64,000 nucleotides of DNA from Pedobacter sp. Leaf250 (GCF_920984735.1 NZ_CAKLBU010000007.1:148545-212544); one strand, 5' to 3'; positions 16,346 through 25,246 are shown, counted from the stretch's first letter. Numbers and translations: made by a program. Notes: generated by a model from the letters alone, not told the origin.

Positions 16346-16379
16346 TTAACATTCCATTAACATAAAAAGCTTTAAATTG
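16346..16379 (+). promoter_or_regulatory. Pho-box-like direct repeat and -7 element upstream of the kinase gene
   Basis: TTAACAT (16346-16352), a 4-nt spacer and TTAACAT (16357-16363), then 8 nt to TTAAATTG (16372-16379), a 6 of 8 match to TANNTTTG. The same spacing occurs before the DUF47-PiT operon. The ATG at 16384 would then be almost at the transcription start. Confidence 0.6.
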
Positions 16380-16383
16380 CACC

Positions 16384-17409
16384 ATGAAACTAAGTGTGCT
16401 CGTTTTAATTACTGCGCTGGCCGTTGCCCTTTCCATCGGTATGGTAAATTTTTACTTCGAGCGTAGCTGGTATTATTTCGGAATTTCATTTGGCGTTTCA
16501 TTCCTGTGCAGTTTTCTGGTATTTTATTACTTATTGGAAAAATACATCTACAACAAAATAAAACTGATTTACAAACTCATCCATAATTTAAAACTTGGTA
16601 AGGATTTAAAAGATGCACTTGGCGAATACGTAAGTTCTGATCCTATTAATGATGTAGAATTAGAAGTTAAAGAATGGGCCGGTGCTAAAAAAAGGGAGAT
16701 TGATCTGTTAAAAAAACAAGAGCAATTCCGGCGTGAATTTTTATCAAATGTTTCTCACGAATTTAAAACGCCGCTTTTTGCTATTCAAGGATATATTGAA
16801 ACACTGCAGGATTGCATTGTAGATGATCCGGATATGGCTGTAAAATTCCTTAAAAAAGCTGAAAATAATGTAGAAAGGTTGAGCTACCTGATAAACGATT
16901 TAGATGCGATTGCGAAATTGGAAACAGGCGAATCGCCAATTAATTATCAAAAATTCGATTTCGTTTCACTTGCCAAAGAGGTGATGGAAAATCTGGATGA
17001 CAAGGCAGAGACAAAACACATCAAACTGTTCTTTAAGGATAAATATACTGCGGTTACCATGGTCAATGCCGACCGTGAGAAAATACGCCAGGTATTAATT
17101 AACCTCATTGTAAATAGCGTTAAATATGGTATTGAACATGGTGAAACCGCTATAAAAATATTCGAGCTCCACGATCAGTTTTTGATTGAGGTTACGGATA
17201 ACGGCATCGGCATCGAAGAAAAACATTTATTACGGTTGTTCGAACGCTTTTATCGCATTGATACACACAGGGCTAGAGAAGTTGGAGGAACAGGACTTGG
17301 TTTAGCCATCGTGAAACACATCTTAGAGGCACACCAACAAACCATTTCGGTAAGAAGCACGCCCGGAATAGGAACCACCTTTGCTTTCACGCTTCAAAAG
17401 ATAGGTTAG
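16384..17409 (+). CDS. PhoR-like sensor histidine kinase (orphan)
   Basis: 341 residues. Two closely spaced TM helices (about 3-24 and 30-52) leave almost no extracytoplasmic sensor, as in PhoR. The kinase core has H-box [19 protein letters not shown] (His near residue 125), N-box [11 protein letters not shown]1 [10 protein letters not shown] and G2 [13 protein letters not shown]. No response regulator gene is adjacent. The Pho-box-like repeat in its promoter region and its topology suggest phosphate sensing; that assignment is inferred. Confidence 0.85.
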   Translation: MKLSVLVLITALAVALSIGMVNFYFERSWYYFGISFGVSFLCSFLVFYYLLEKYIYNKIKLIYKLIHNLKLGKDLKDALGEYVSSDPINDVELEVKEWAGAKKREIDLLKKQEQFRREFLSNVSHEFKTPLFAIQGYIETLQDCIVDDPDMAVKFLKKAENNVERLSYLINDLDAIAKLETGESPINYQKFDFVSLAKEVMENLDDKAETKHIKLFFKDKYTAVTMVNADREKIRQVLINLIVNSVKYGIEHGETAIKIFELHDQFLIEVTDNGIGIEEKHLLRLFERFYRIDTHRAREVGGTGLGLAIVKHILEAHQQTISVRSTPGIGTTFAFTLQKIG

Positions 17410-17484
17410 ATGGCATCCACACCATTTTATTAATGCCAAATAGTTTTTCAATTCTATTGTAAACATCGAAACTAAACGTGCCAA

Positions 17485-17517
17485 TTTGTCACTTTTAATT
17501 TAATTTGTGTATTTTTG
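17485..17517 (+). promoter_or_regulatory. Promoter of miaB
   Basis: TTTG (17485-17488), 21 nt, then TATTTTTG (17510-17517), a complete Bacteroidetes-type promoter. It supports the ATG at 17542 over the upstream in-frame start at 17515, which would lie inside the -7 element. Confidence 0.65.
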
Positions 17518-17541
17518 CAATCCCCAAAATCTTTTTTAAGA

Positions 17542-18957
17542 ATGATTGATTTACAAATACCAGATAAAACGCATGATGAGGCACGACAAGGCGAAGCGCT
17601 GATTTTAGATGCGCCTGTTAAAGCTGATGCCCGCAAATTATATATTGAAAGTTATGGTTGTGCAATGAACTTTGCTGATAGTGAAATTGTTGCCTCCATT
17701 CTATCAGAAACTGGCTTTGAAACCACAGGAGATTACCATCAGGCAGATGTGATTTTCATTAATACTTGCTCTATTCGGGAAAATGCTGAAACCAGGGTTA
17801 GAAATCGTCTTTCACAATTTGGGGTAGAAAAACGCCGTAATCCAAAATTGATTGTTGGCGTTTTGGGCTGTATGGCCGAACGATTAAAATCTAAGTTTTT
17901 AGAAGAAGAGCGCTTGGTTGATGTAGTGGTTGGACCAGATGCCTACCGCGATTTACCAAACTTAATTGAACAGGTAGAAAGTGGTCATAAAGCGGTAAAC
18001 GTGCTTTTATCACGTGAAGAAACCTATGCTGATATTAGCCCGGTTCGTTTAAACAGCAATGGCATTACGGCTTTTATTTCCATTACGCGTGGTTGTAATA
18101 ACATGTGTTCGTTCTGTGTGGTTCCATTTACCCGTGGCCGCGAACGTAGCCGTGATGCCCATTCGATAATAGAAGAAGCAAAATCACTGTTCGAGGCAGG
18201 TTATCGTGAAGTTACCCTTTTGGGCCAAAATGTAGACTCTTACACCTGGACATCAGAAGATGGTACGGAAACCGTAAACTTCGCTCAGCTCTTAGAACAA
18301 ACAGCTTTGGTAAATCCTGATTTAAGGGTTCGTTTCTCTACATCACATCCAAAGGATATTACGGATGAGGTTTTACACACCATTGCTAAATACGACAACA
18401 TTTGCAATTACATTCACTTGCCTGTACAATCGGGAAACACACGTGTTTTGGAATTGATGAACAGAACTTACACCCGCGAATGGTACATCAACCGCATCGA
18501 TGCGATTAAAAAAATCATTCCAGGTTGTGCAATTTCTACTGATATCATCGCCGGCTTTTGTACGGAAACCGAAGAAGAACATCAGGAAACTTTGAGTATG
18601 ATGGATTACGTGGAGTATGATTTTGCTTATAATTTCACCTACTCTGAACGCCCTGGAACTTTAGCGGCCCGAAAGCTTGAGGATGATATTCCTGAAGAAA
18701 TTAAAAAACGCAGATTAGCAGAAATCTTAGCCAAACAACAGGCGCATTCTTTAATGCGTTTGCAGGAATGGGTTGGCAAAACAGTTCGCGTATTGATTGA
18801 AGGTACGTCAAAAAAATCCGACCAGGATTATTGTGGCCGTGGAGATAGTGGTGCAATGGCAATTTTTCCAGCTATTGAAGGTGTTAAGCCTGGCCAATAT
18901 GCCAATGTTTACATCGAAAGGTGTACTTCAGCTACGCTGATTGGAAAGATAGTTTGA
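17542..18957 (+). CDS. miaB: tRNA-2-methylthio-N6-dimethylallyladenosine synthase MiaB
   Basis: Adds the methylthio group to i6A37 of tRNAs using two 4Fe-4S clusters and SAM. The N-terminal cluster cysteines are in [23 protein letters not shown] and [10 protein letters not shown]; the radical SAM motif is in [20 protein letters not shown]; a C-terminal TRAM domain ends with [15 protein letters not shown]. 471 residues from the ATG at 17542, chosen because of the promoter just upstream. It heads a same-strand run with the sigma-54 activator, lptE and secG, though a 165-nt gap follows it. Confidence 0.96.
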   Translation: MIDLQIPDKTHDEARQGEALILDAPVKADARKLYIESYGCAMNFADSEIVASILSETGFETTGDYHQADVIFINTCSIRENAETRVRNRLSQFGVEKRRNPKLIVGVLGCMAERLKSKFLEEERLVDVVVGPDAYRDLPNLIEQVESGHKAVNVLLSREETYADISPVRLNSNGITAFISITRGCNNMCSFCVVPFTRGRERSRDAHSIIEEAKSLFEAGYREVTLLGQNVDSYTWTSEDGTETVNFAQLLEQTALVNPDLRVRFSTSHPKDITDEVLHTIAKYDNICNYIHLPVQSGNTRVLELMNRTYTREWYINRIDAIKKIIPGCAISTDIIAGFCTETEEEHQETLSMMDYVEYDFAYNFTYSERPGTLAARKLEDDIPEEIKKRRLAEILAKQQAHSLMRLQEWVGKTVRVLIEGTSKKSDQDYCGRGDSGAMAIFPAIEGVKPGQYANVYIERCTSATLIGKIV

Positions 18958-19122
18958 TAATAGTTACATGTTATCGGTTGCGGGTTATAGGGCTAAATGC
19001 CAAATCCCAATACATAGAAGCTGATCATAAATATTACAATAAAAGTTAAAGATTAAATCATTAGAAACATGTTATAAAGCATGACCTTCAACTTTTAACC
19101 TTTAACTTTCAACCATTAAAGA

Positions 19123-20370
19123 ATGGATACACAAAATATTAAACAACGATTCGGAATTATTGGCAACTCGCCGTTACTTAATCGTGCTATAGATATTGCA
19201 AGCCAGGTAGCACCAACGGACATGTCGGTACTCATTACCGGCGAAAGCGGAAGTGGAAAAGAAGTGTTTTCGCACATCATACACCAAATGAGTGCTCGTA
19301 AACACGGTGCTTTTATAGCGGTTAATTGTGGTGCCATTCCGGAGGGAACAATTGATTCTGAATTATTTGGCCATGAAAAAGGATCGTTTACAGGCGCACA
19401 CGAAGCACGCAAAGGTTACTTCGAAGTAGCCAATGGCGGCACAATTTTTCTTGATGAAGTTGCGGAATTACCTTTAGGTACTCAAGCCCGTTTATTAAGA
19501 ATTTTAGAAAGCGGCGAATACCTTCGTGTGGGTTCATCGAAAGTGCAAAAAACAGATGTGCGTATTATTGCGGCCACCAACGTAGATGTTTATAACCGTG
19601 TTAAAAACGGAAAGTTCCGCGAAGATTTATATTATAGATTGAACACCGTTCCATTGCGAATTCCTGCATTACAGGAGCGCAAAGAAGATATTTATTTGTT
19701 GTTTAGGAAATTCGCGGCCGATTTTAGTGATAAATACCGTAGTCCGGCTTTACACTTAGAGCCAGACGCTGTTCAAGTTTTAACCAATTATAGCTGGCCA
19801 GGAAATGTTCGTCAGCTGAAGAATATTGCCGAGCAAATCTGCGTTTTAGAAAAGGATAGAAATGTAACTGGTCAGGCCATTTTAAATTATATCCCCAACG
19901 AGGCCGGAAGCAATTTGCCAATGGCAATCAATTCTCAATCGAAAGAAGATTTTACAGAAAGAGATATTTTGTATAAAGTACTTTTCGATATGAAAAAGGA
20001 CATGGTTGAACTTAAAAAATTGGTGGCAGAAATTATTCAGCATGGTGGAAATACGGCAACTGTTTTAGCTGATAATCCGCAATACATTAATCAACTCTAC
20101 AGAGATGTAGAATTACCATCTGGACAGGAGCACGCTTTTACCATCCAACAGCCATCGCAAAACAACAATAACAGCAGTAACAATAATAATGGCGATTACT
20201 TTGCACATGAAGCAGAAGAGGTAGAGGAGTCGTTATCGTTAGTGGACAAAGAATCTGATCTGATTAAGAAGGCGCTCAAAAAACACAAAGGCAAGCGTAA
20301 ATTTGCTGCTCAAGAGTTAGGCATATCAGAAAGAACGCTTTATAGAAAAATTAAAGAGTTAAATTTATAA
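19123..20370 (+). CDS. Sigma-54-interacting AAA+ transcriptional activator without receiver domain
   Basis: 415 residues, activating RpoN-dependent promoters. It begins directly with the AAA+ domain: Walker A GESGSGKEV (about residue 41), the sigma-54 contact loop GSFTGAH, Walker B GGTIFLDEVAEL and the arginine-finger region. A linker with an Asn-rich stretch near residue 350 leads to a Fis-type HTH at the C-terminus (FAAQELGISERTLYRKIKEL). There is no N-terminal regulatory domain, so control must come from expression level or a partner. lptE follows after 29 nt. Confidence 0.93.
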   Translation: MDTQNIKQRFGIIGNSPLLNRAIDIASQVAPTDMSVLITGESGSGKEVFSHIIHQMSARKHGAFIAVNCGAIPEGTIDSELFGHEKGSFTGAHEARKGYFEVANGGTIFLDEVAELPLGTQARLLRILESGEYLRVGSSKVQKTDVRIIAATNVDVYNRVKNGKFREDLYYRLNTVPLRIPALQERKEDIYLLFRKFAADFSDKYRSPALHLEPDAVQVLTNYSWPGNVRQLKNIAEQICVLEKDRNVTGQAILNYIPNEAGSNLPMAINSQSKEDFTERDILYKVLFDMKKDMVELKKLVAEIIQHGGNTATVLADNPQYINQLYRDVELPSGQEHAFTIQQPSQNNNNSSNNNNGDYFAHEAEEVEESLSLVDKESDLIKKALKKHKGKRKFAAQELGISERTLYRKIKELNL

Positions 20371-20399
20371 AGCTCGTAAAAGACTTAAATCTTCATTTG

Positions 20400-20906
20400 A
20401 TGAAAATTAAAATATTCGCACTAATTCTAATTGCCGCACTAAGCGCTTGCTCTTATAAGTTCAGCGGTGCATCAACAGAAGGATTAAAAACCGTTATTGT
20501 GCGTACGTTTGAAAACAATGCACCATTGGTTGTTCCAAACTTAAATAACCAATTAACCGAAGCCTTAAAAACCAGGATTCGTAACCAAACAAACCTAAGC
20601 GTATCAACCACCGAAGCCGATGCTGTTTTTGAAGGGCGAATCACCGGTTACGACATTAAACCTGTTGCATTACAATCGAGCGCTACACCAACTGCCGGAG
20701 CCAACCGATTAACGGTTACGGTATCCATTAAATATGTAAATAATGTTGCAGGTAAGGAGAAAGAAAGTTTCGAAGAAAGCTTTACTAAATTTTTCGATTT
20801 CCCTCTAAACGGAGCTTCAATCCAGGCCGCTTTACCAAACGCTTTAGATCAAATTAATAGGCAACTAACTGAAGATATTTTTAACAGGGCATTTGCACAG
20901 TGGTAA
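20400..20906 (+). CDS. lptE: LptE-family LPS-assembly lipoprotein
   Basis: 168-residue outer-membrane lipoprotein expected to plug and assist LptD in LPS insertion. The signal peptide MKIKIFALILIAALSAC ends in the lipobox LSAC, followed by SYKFSGAST. The start is the ATG at 20400; an in-frame TTG at 20397 adds one residue and is not needed. A conserved FENNAPLV segment and a C-terminal amphipathic helix (LDQINRQLTEDIFNRAFAQW) fit the family. It sits between the sigma-54 activator and the TPR-like gene. Confidence 0.88.
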   Translation: MKIKIFALILIAALSACSYKFSGASTEGLKTVIVRTFENNAPLVVPNLNNQLTEALKTRIRNQTNLSVSTTEADAVFEGRITGYDIKPVALQSSATPTAGANRLTVTVSIKYVNNVAGKEKESFEESFTKFFDFPLNGASIQAALPNALDQINRQLTEDIFNRAFAQW

Positions 20907-20978
20907 AGTTCCAATTACACAATGCAATCTTTTCTTAAAAACCGCTGACATTTTTTAACTTAGCGACAAACCTCAACA

Positions 20979-22010
20979 ATGGATAACAAACAACTACTGG
21001 CAGATTTACTTGCTCAACCCGGAAAGGTTGGCTTGGCGCATGTGCCTATGTTGAAAGAAATGGCCGCAAAGTTCCCTTATGCACAGCCAATCCACTTATT
21101 GTTGGCGAAGGCCGAAGCGTCGTTTGTTCCAAAAGCGGCATTGTATACTAAAGGACCTACGTTATTTCATATTTTAAATATGGTTCCGGTAACTGAGGCG
21201 GATAAAGAAATTATTGAAGAGGAAATTGCAGCAGAACCTATTTTTGAAGAAATTGAAGCCGATAAAACTGAAGTAATCGACGTTGATCAGCCTACAGAAA
21301 TAGAAACACCTAAAAATCTACCAGGAATTGATAGCCATTTATTGGATTTACCTGCTGATGAAAACATTTTTATTGAAAGTGTAGCTGCAACTGATTTTTT
21401 TGCCTTCGAACAACAGTTGAGTACTGATGTCATTCCGGAAGCACCACATATTGAAACTGTTGTTCCTGATGAACCTGAAATTCATCGTGTTTCTAAATAT
21501 GATGATGATCAATTACCCTACACATTTTTGTGGTGGTTGGCCAAAACAAGAAAGGAACACGAGCAGATATTTCAGCCTTATGCACAGCCAAACCAGCATT
21601 TAGTTAATAAACAGCAGGAGGTTAACCAACAACAGGATCGGGCAGCATTTCAACAACAGTTTGTAGAGCACATTTTCCACATTCAAACTCCTTTTGAAGT
21701 AGCAGATCATTTAGCAGAATATCCTACTCCTGAAGTTAAAGATGCAAAGGGCGCCGAAATTATTGAGAAATTCCTGAAAGAAGATCCAACAATTAAGCCA
21801 CCAAAGCCTGAACAGATTGACACGGAAAATAAAGCTAAAAAGAGTGCTGAAGATCACTACGACCTTGTCTCTGAAACTTTAGCTAAAATATACATCGAGC
21901 AAATGCTTTATCACAAAGCCATAGATACTTATAAAAAATTAAGTTTGAAATATCCAGAAAAAAGCCGTTACTTTGCCGACCTTATCCAATCTATAGAAAA
22001 GAAATTTTAA
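20979..22010 (+). CDS. Hypothetical protein with C-terminal TPR-like helices
   Basis: 343 residues. An N-terminal helical part (KEMAAKFPYAQPIHLLLAKAEASFV) is followed by a long acidic, low-complexity middle (about 70-170, rich in Glu, Asp, Pro and Ile) and a Gln-rich stretch (about 205-230). The C-terminal 50 residues look like one or two TPR units (SETLAKIYIEQMLYHKAIDT). No signal peptide or TM helix is present, so it is probably cytoplasmic. Its position between lptE and secG suggests an envelope biogenesis link, not a demonstrated function. Confidence 0.75.
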   Translation: MDNKQLLADLLAQPGKVGLAHVPMLKEMAAKFPYAQPIHLLLAKAEASFVPKAALYTKGPTLFHILNMVPVTEADKEIIEEEIAAEPIFEEIEADKTEVIDVDQPTEIETPKNLPGIDSHLLDLPADENIFIESVAATDFFAFEQQLSTDVIPEAPHIETVVPDEPEIHRVSKYDDDQLPYTFLWWLAKTRKEHEQIFQPYAQPNQHLVNKQQEVNQQQDRAAFQQQFVEHIFHIQTPFEVADHLAEYPTPEVKDAKGAEIIEKFLKEDPTIKPPKPEQIDTENKAKKSAEDHYDLVSETLAKIYIEQMLYHKAIDTYKKLSLKYPEKSRYFADLIQSIEKKF

Positions 22011-22024
22011 AATATAATATTACC

Positions 22025-22384
22025 ATGGTAACCTTTTTAATCATTTTATTAATTGTTGTGTGTATAGCTTTAGGCTTATTTGTATTGATACAAAACCCTA
22101 AAGGCGGTGGTTTAGCAACGGGTGGAGGCACAAGCAATATGTTTGGCGTTCAACGTACGGGCGATGTTTTAGAAAAAGGATCGTGGGTTTTATTGGCTGC
22201 AATCGTGATTTTAACATTAGGTATTACCACAATTACTAAAAACGGTGGTGGCGCTACAGCAGTAGGAAGTTCAGCTATCCAAGAGCGTTTAGATAAAACA
22301 CCTGCACCATCTCCACTTGGTGGCGGATCGTTAAATAACACAGCTCCGGCAAAACCAGCTACAACTGATACCACTAAAAAATAG
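22025..22384 (+). CDS. secG: Preprotein translocase subunit SecG
   Basis: 119 residues, inner-membrane subunit of SecYEG. Two TM helices (about 1-22 and 54-73) flank the characteristic cytoplasmic loop IQNPKGGGLATGGGTSNMFGVQRTGDVLEK. The Ala/Pro/Thr-rich C-terminal tail is longer than in E. coli. It starts 14 nt after the preceding gene and is followed by a terminator, which ends the lptE-secG run. Confidence 0.93.
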   Translation: MVTFLIILLIVVCIALGLFVLIQNPKGGGLATGGGTSNMFGVQRTGDVLEKGSWVLLAAIVILTLGITTITKNGGGATAVGSSAIQERLDKTPAPSPLGGGSLNNTAPAKPATTDTTKK

Positions 22385-22404
22385 TTTACACTTAAAGAAA
22401 TATA

Positions 22405-22433
22405 AACCTTCCTTTTCGGGAAGGTTTTTTTTT
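22405..22433 (+). terminator. Intrinsic terminator after secG
   Basis: An 8-bp stem AACCTTCC / GGAAGGTT (22405-22412 and 22419-22426) runs into nine T (22425-22433). Confidence 0.88.
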
Positions 22434-22530
22434 GGCCTGTTTTTTTTTAAAGATTGATTTAAAAAAAAATGAAAATAATTTAAAGTAATATTGAATCTCA
22501 TCCGTTTACTGGTTTATAAACCCTGTAATT

Positions 22531-23082
22531 TTGCCATCAAACGAATCTCAAAATATTATTTCTACGGTTTCCAATTACGGGAAACGCTTATTCAGTTTCA
22601 TTCGTGGGCGAGTGAACACGGATGAGGACGCGGAAGATATTTTGCAGGATGTTTGGTATCAGTTAAGTAATCAGCCAGAAGCAGGCGCCATTGAGCAAAT
22701 TAGCGGCTGGCTTTATCGCGTAGCCCGGAATAAAATCACCGACAAATATCGCAAGCAAAAAGAAGATCATTTGGAAGATTTTACTTTTGAGGGTGAAGAT
22801 GGAGAAATCAACTTCAAGGAAATTTTATTGGCCGATGCTTACTCTCCTGAACAGGAGGGTTTGAAGAAATTATTCTGGGATCAGCTATTTTTGGCGCTCG
22901 AAGAATTACCAGAAAATCAGCGTTATGTTTTTGTGCAGAATGAGTTGGAGGAACGTACTTTTCAAGAACTGGCTGACGAAACTGGCGAAAACATTAAGAC
23001 TTTAATATCAAGAAAGGGTTATGCAGTAAAACATTTGCGTAGCCGTTTACAAAATTTATATCAAGAATTTATTAACTATTAA
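22531..23082 (+). CDS. ECF-type RNA polymerase sigma factor (TTG start)
   Basis: 183 residues. Region 2 is near residues 20-60 (FIRGRVNTDEDAEDILQDVWYQL, then SGWLYRVARNKITDKYRKQK) and region 4 near 125-175 (LEELPENQRYVFVQNELEERTFQELADETGENIKTLISRKGYAVKHL). No ATG is available in frame before region 2, so TTG at 22531 is the likely start. That TTG is also the end of a TAATTTTG string that resembles a -7 box, probably by chance. A short membrane protein follows 11 nt downstream, where an anti-sigma factor would normally be. Confidence 0.88.
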   Translation: MPSNESQNIISTVSNYGKRLFSFIRGRVNTDEDAEDILQDVWYQLSNQPEAGAIEQISGWLYRVARNKITDKYRKQKEDHLEDFTFEGEDGEINFKEILLADAYSPEQEGLKKLFWDQLFLALEELPENQRYVFVQNELEERTFQELADETGENIKTLISRKGYAVKHLRSRLQNLYQEFINY

Positions 23083-23093
23083 TTGAATAGGAA

Positions 23094-23438
23094 ATGAGAA
23101 ATAGAAAGTTTAGTAAAGGCAAGAAATTCATTTTCTTTATCCCTGTTGTGGCGCTAATTGCTGTTGCATTAGGCTATATTGTGATGTTTTTATGGAATTG
23201 GATTTTACCAGAAGTGGTACATGCCGGTCGATTGAATTTTTGGCAGGCATTGGGTTTGTTGGTACTTTGCCGATTGCTGTTTGGTAACTTTAATAAAGGA
23301 GGTGGCCATAATCGTTTCCGTGAAAAGGCACGAGAAATGCGTTCTAAATGGGATGGCATGAATGAAGAAGAACGGGCAAAATTTAAAGAAGAATACAGGC
23401 GGCGATGCGGAGGATGGGGACATCGAAATAAGGATTAG
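23094..23438 (+). CDS. Small membrane protein co-encoded with the sigma factor
   Basis: 114 residues, family not recognised. Two hydrophobic helices (about 11-38 and 50-64) are followed by a basic tail with GGGHNRFREKAREMRSKW and ERAKFKEEYRRRCGGWGHRNKD, weakly reminiscent of the charged tails of periplasmic stress proteins. It starts 11 nt after the sigma factor stop and ends before a terminator, so the two form an operon. A role in controlling the sigma factor is possible but rests on position only. Confidence 0.7.
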   Translation: MRNRKFSKGKKFIFFIPVVALIAVALGYIVMFLWNWILPEVVHAGRLNFWQALGLLVLCRLLFGNFNKGGGHNRFREKAREMRSKWDGMNEEERAKFKEEYRRRCGGWGHRNKD

Positions 23439-23444
23439 TTTTAG

Positions 23445-23469
23445 GTCAGCAGAAATGCTGGCTTTTTTT
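23445..23469 (+). terminator. Intrinsic terminator after the sigma factor operon
   Basis: The stem CAGCA / TGCTG closes a GAAA tetraloop (23447-23460), extended by outer pairs to 23445 and 23462, and is followed by seven T. Confidence 0.75.
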
Positions 23470-23709
23470 GTTTTAAGTGCTAGCCCATCTTTGTTTGAAA
23501 GGGTTTGCTATTCAACTCCACCTTATTAGCAAAATCGAAAAGCCCAAATGAGATTGTCATCCCGATGTTTTGGAAATGAAAAACCGGAACCCGCAATGAT
23601 GCCGTTTTAGTCTTTCATAAAACACGGTATGAAATAAATTATTTCAAATTTTTTAAAGTAAAAATAAATCTGCTTCGTCTACCCTATTAAATAACAAAAA
23701 GTAGCAGAA

Positions 23710-23976
23710 ATGAAACAAATAATAAAAGCAATAGCATTCGGAATTTTACTTGGCGCAACCGTATTTTTTGTGCCCTTTATATTCAAATTTATACTGGGAT
23801 TAATGGTTATCGGTTTATTTTTCAAGCTGGCATTTAGCCGCCGGCGCCGACGTTTTATAAATCGTTTTGAAGGGTTTGATCATCACTATTCGCCAATTGT
23901 GCCCATCGATAATCAATGGTATAAGCCAACAATTCAAGGAAACGGTCCGGTAAATCACATCAACATTAATTACTAA
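23710..23976 (+). CDS. Small hypothetical membrane protein, His-containing tail
   Basis: 88 residues, family not recognised. Two hydrophobic segments (about 5-22 and 23-40) are followed by an Arg-rich stretch (FSRRRRRFINRFEGFDHHYSP) and a short polar tail ending VNHININY. It opens a tight four-gene run with 4, 4 and 20 nt spacers, ending in an Hsp20. No TANNTTTG element is obvious upstream, which would be consistent with an alternative sigma factor, perhaps the ECF factor encoded 0.6 kb upstream. Confidence 0.65.
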   Translation: MKQIIKAIAFGILLGATVFFVPFIFKFILGLMVIGLFFKLAFSRRRRRFINRFEGFDHHYSPIVPIDNQWYKPTIQGNGPVNHININY

Positions 23977-23980
23977 AACC

Positions 23981-24205
23981 ATGAGAGCATTTAGAATATT
24001 ACTCGCTTTGGCAGTTGCAGGTGCAACATTTTATAGCTTAAATGTGCTGGCCATGCAAAACGGCTATCCAGATCGATTGGATTTCAAAAACAGACATTAC
24101 CATGAAAAGGATTGTGAATCGCAAGACCGTCATCATGGTTTCAGTCACCACAACCGAAAAATGACTGATTCTATTATCACACCAATTGATAGTTTAAACA
24201 ATTAA
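23981..24205 (+). CDS. Small His-rich exported or membrane-anchored protein
   Basis: 74 residues, family not recognised. The N-terminal hydrophobic helix (about 3-25, FRILLALAVAGATFYSLNVLA) could be a signal peptide or anchor. The rest is hydrophilic with many His: NRHYHEKDCESQDRHHGFSHH. A metal-binding role is conceivable from composition alone. It starts 4 nt after the previous gene and ends 4 nt before the next. Confidence 0.62.
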   Translation: MRAFRILLALAVAGATFYSLNVLAMQNGYPDRLDFKNRHYHEKDCESQDRHHGFSHHNRKMTDSIITPIDSLNN

Positions 24206-24209
24206 GCAC

Positions 24210-24599
24210 ATGTCGCAGGTTTTAGTTTTGAGTAATCCCACCCGTACTGATGTTGATCCGATTTTAGGCTTTGCAAGCGATTTGATTATCAAGGGAGAGA
24301 AAGTTACTTTCTTCAGCACGAATGAATTTAAAGCACCTATTGAAAACATCGGCGCAGATTTTAAAGCTTACAACCAGGAATTGAAAATTTTCAATAAAGA
24401 GGAATATTTAAATGATGAAAAACCTAAATCTGGTTTAATTAGCGCATTGCTCGAACCAATGAAGTTTATTGATGACATCGTGGTACAAATAAGAGGCTTA
24501 AAATTCGATTATGCTGTTTTTTCTCCCTCGTATCCTTATGCAAACATCATTACACAATTACTGGGTATTTCGAGAACCCAGCAAATGATCTCGAATTAG
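24210..24599 (+). CDS. N-terminal half of an MGT-type glycosyltransferase, catalytic His missing
   Basis: 129 residues resembling only the N-terminal Rossmann lobe of GT1/MGT-family glycosyltransferases: a VLVLSNPTR start, GEKVTFFSTNEFKAPIENIGADFKAY and a DYAVFSPSYPYANIITQLLGI strand-helix. Full-length enzymes are about 390 residues; the nucleotide-sugar-binding half is absent and the reading frame ends cleanly in TAG. At the usual G-H-V-N-P site the sequence is TDVDP, so the catalytic His is replaced. It is either a repurposed binding domain or a decayed gene; the intact frame inside a tight operon favours the former. Confidence 0.7.
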   Translation: MSQVLVLSNPTRTDVDPILGFASDLIIKGEKVTFFSTNEFKAPIENIGADFKAYNQELKIFNKEEYLNDEKPKSGLISALLEPMKFIDDIVVQIRGLKFDYAVFSPSYPYANIITQLLGISRTQQMISN

Positions 24600-24619
24600 T
24601 AACCATAAATTTAATAAAA

Positions 24620-25072
24620 ATGTATAACGAAAATAAATGCCATACAGGCAGAATGAATAGAGGTTGTGGGCCAAGAGGTGGCAGGTTTGGTGGTCATCAC
24701 CATGGTAAATTTGCTCATCATGCACACGAAATGTTTGGAAAAGGATTTAGACGTGTGCCTGCAAACATAGAAGAAAACGATAGCGAATTTATCATCCATC
24801 TATTTGCTCCGGCTTTAACAAAAGAGCACTTAAAAGTGATCACAAAAGATGATGTTTTAACCATAACGTATGCACCTCATGAAGAAACAGATTCATCACA
24901 AAAATTTAGCAGAAGAGAATATAGTAATGGTGCTTTTGAAAGATCATTTGCGCTAAATGGCAAAGTGCTTGCAGATAACATATCAGCAAAATATGCCGAT
25001 GGAATATTAAAAGTTACGCTGCCTAAAAATCCCGAAACCAATGTACCAGCAAAAGATATTGCGGTTAACTAA
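24620..25072 (+). CDS. Hsp20/alpha-crystallin small heat shock protein
   Basis: 150 residues. The alpha-crystallin domain spans about 48-140 (NIEENDSEFIIHLFAPALTK, FERSFALNGKVLADNISAKY, DGILKVTLPKNPE). The N-terminus is unusual, rich in Gly, Arg and His (GRFGGHHHGKFAHHAHEMFG). ATP-independent holdase for unfolding proteins. It ends the small-protein operon and is followed by a strong terminator; its His-rich arm echoes the composition of the preceding small proteins. Confidence 0.9.
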   Translation: MYNENKCHTGRMNRGCGPRGGRFGGHHHGKFAHHAHEMFGKGFRRVPANIEENDSEFIIHLFAPALTKEHLKVITKDDVLTITYAPHEETDSSQKFSRREYSNGAFERSFALNGKVLADNISAKYADGILKVTLPKNPETNVPAKDIAVN

Positions 25073-25095
25073 GTTTCGTCTATTATAATTTCCAT

Positions 25096-25128
25096 GGCCC
25101 CGATTGTTTACAATCGGGGCCTTTTTTT
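25096..25128 (+). terminator. Strong intrinsic terminator after hsp20
   Basis: The stem GGCCCCGATTG / CAATCGGGGCC (25096-25106 and 25111-25121) with a 4-nt loop is followed by seven T. Confidence 0.92.
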
Positions 25129-25246
25129 GTTTGTGACCTGCACAGTATTAAACTTTTGCCTTTAACTATTGACTTATATTTTTGAAAAATAAATCAACTA
25201 AAATTTTATGGCAGTCATTTTGCTTTAATATGGCAAACACACACAA

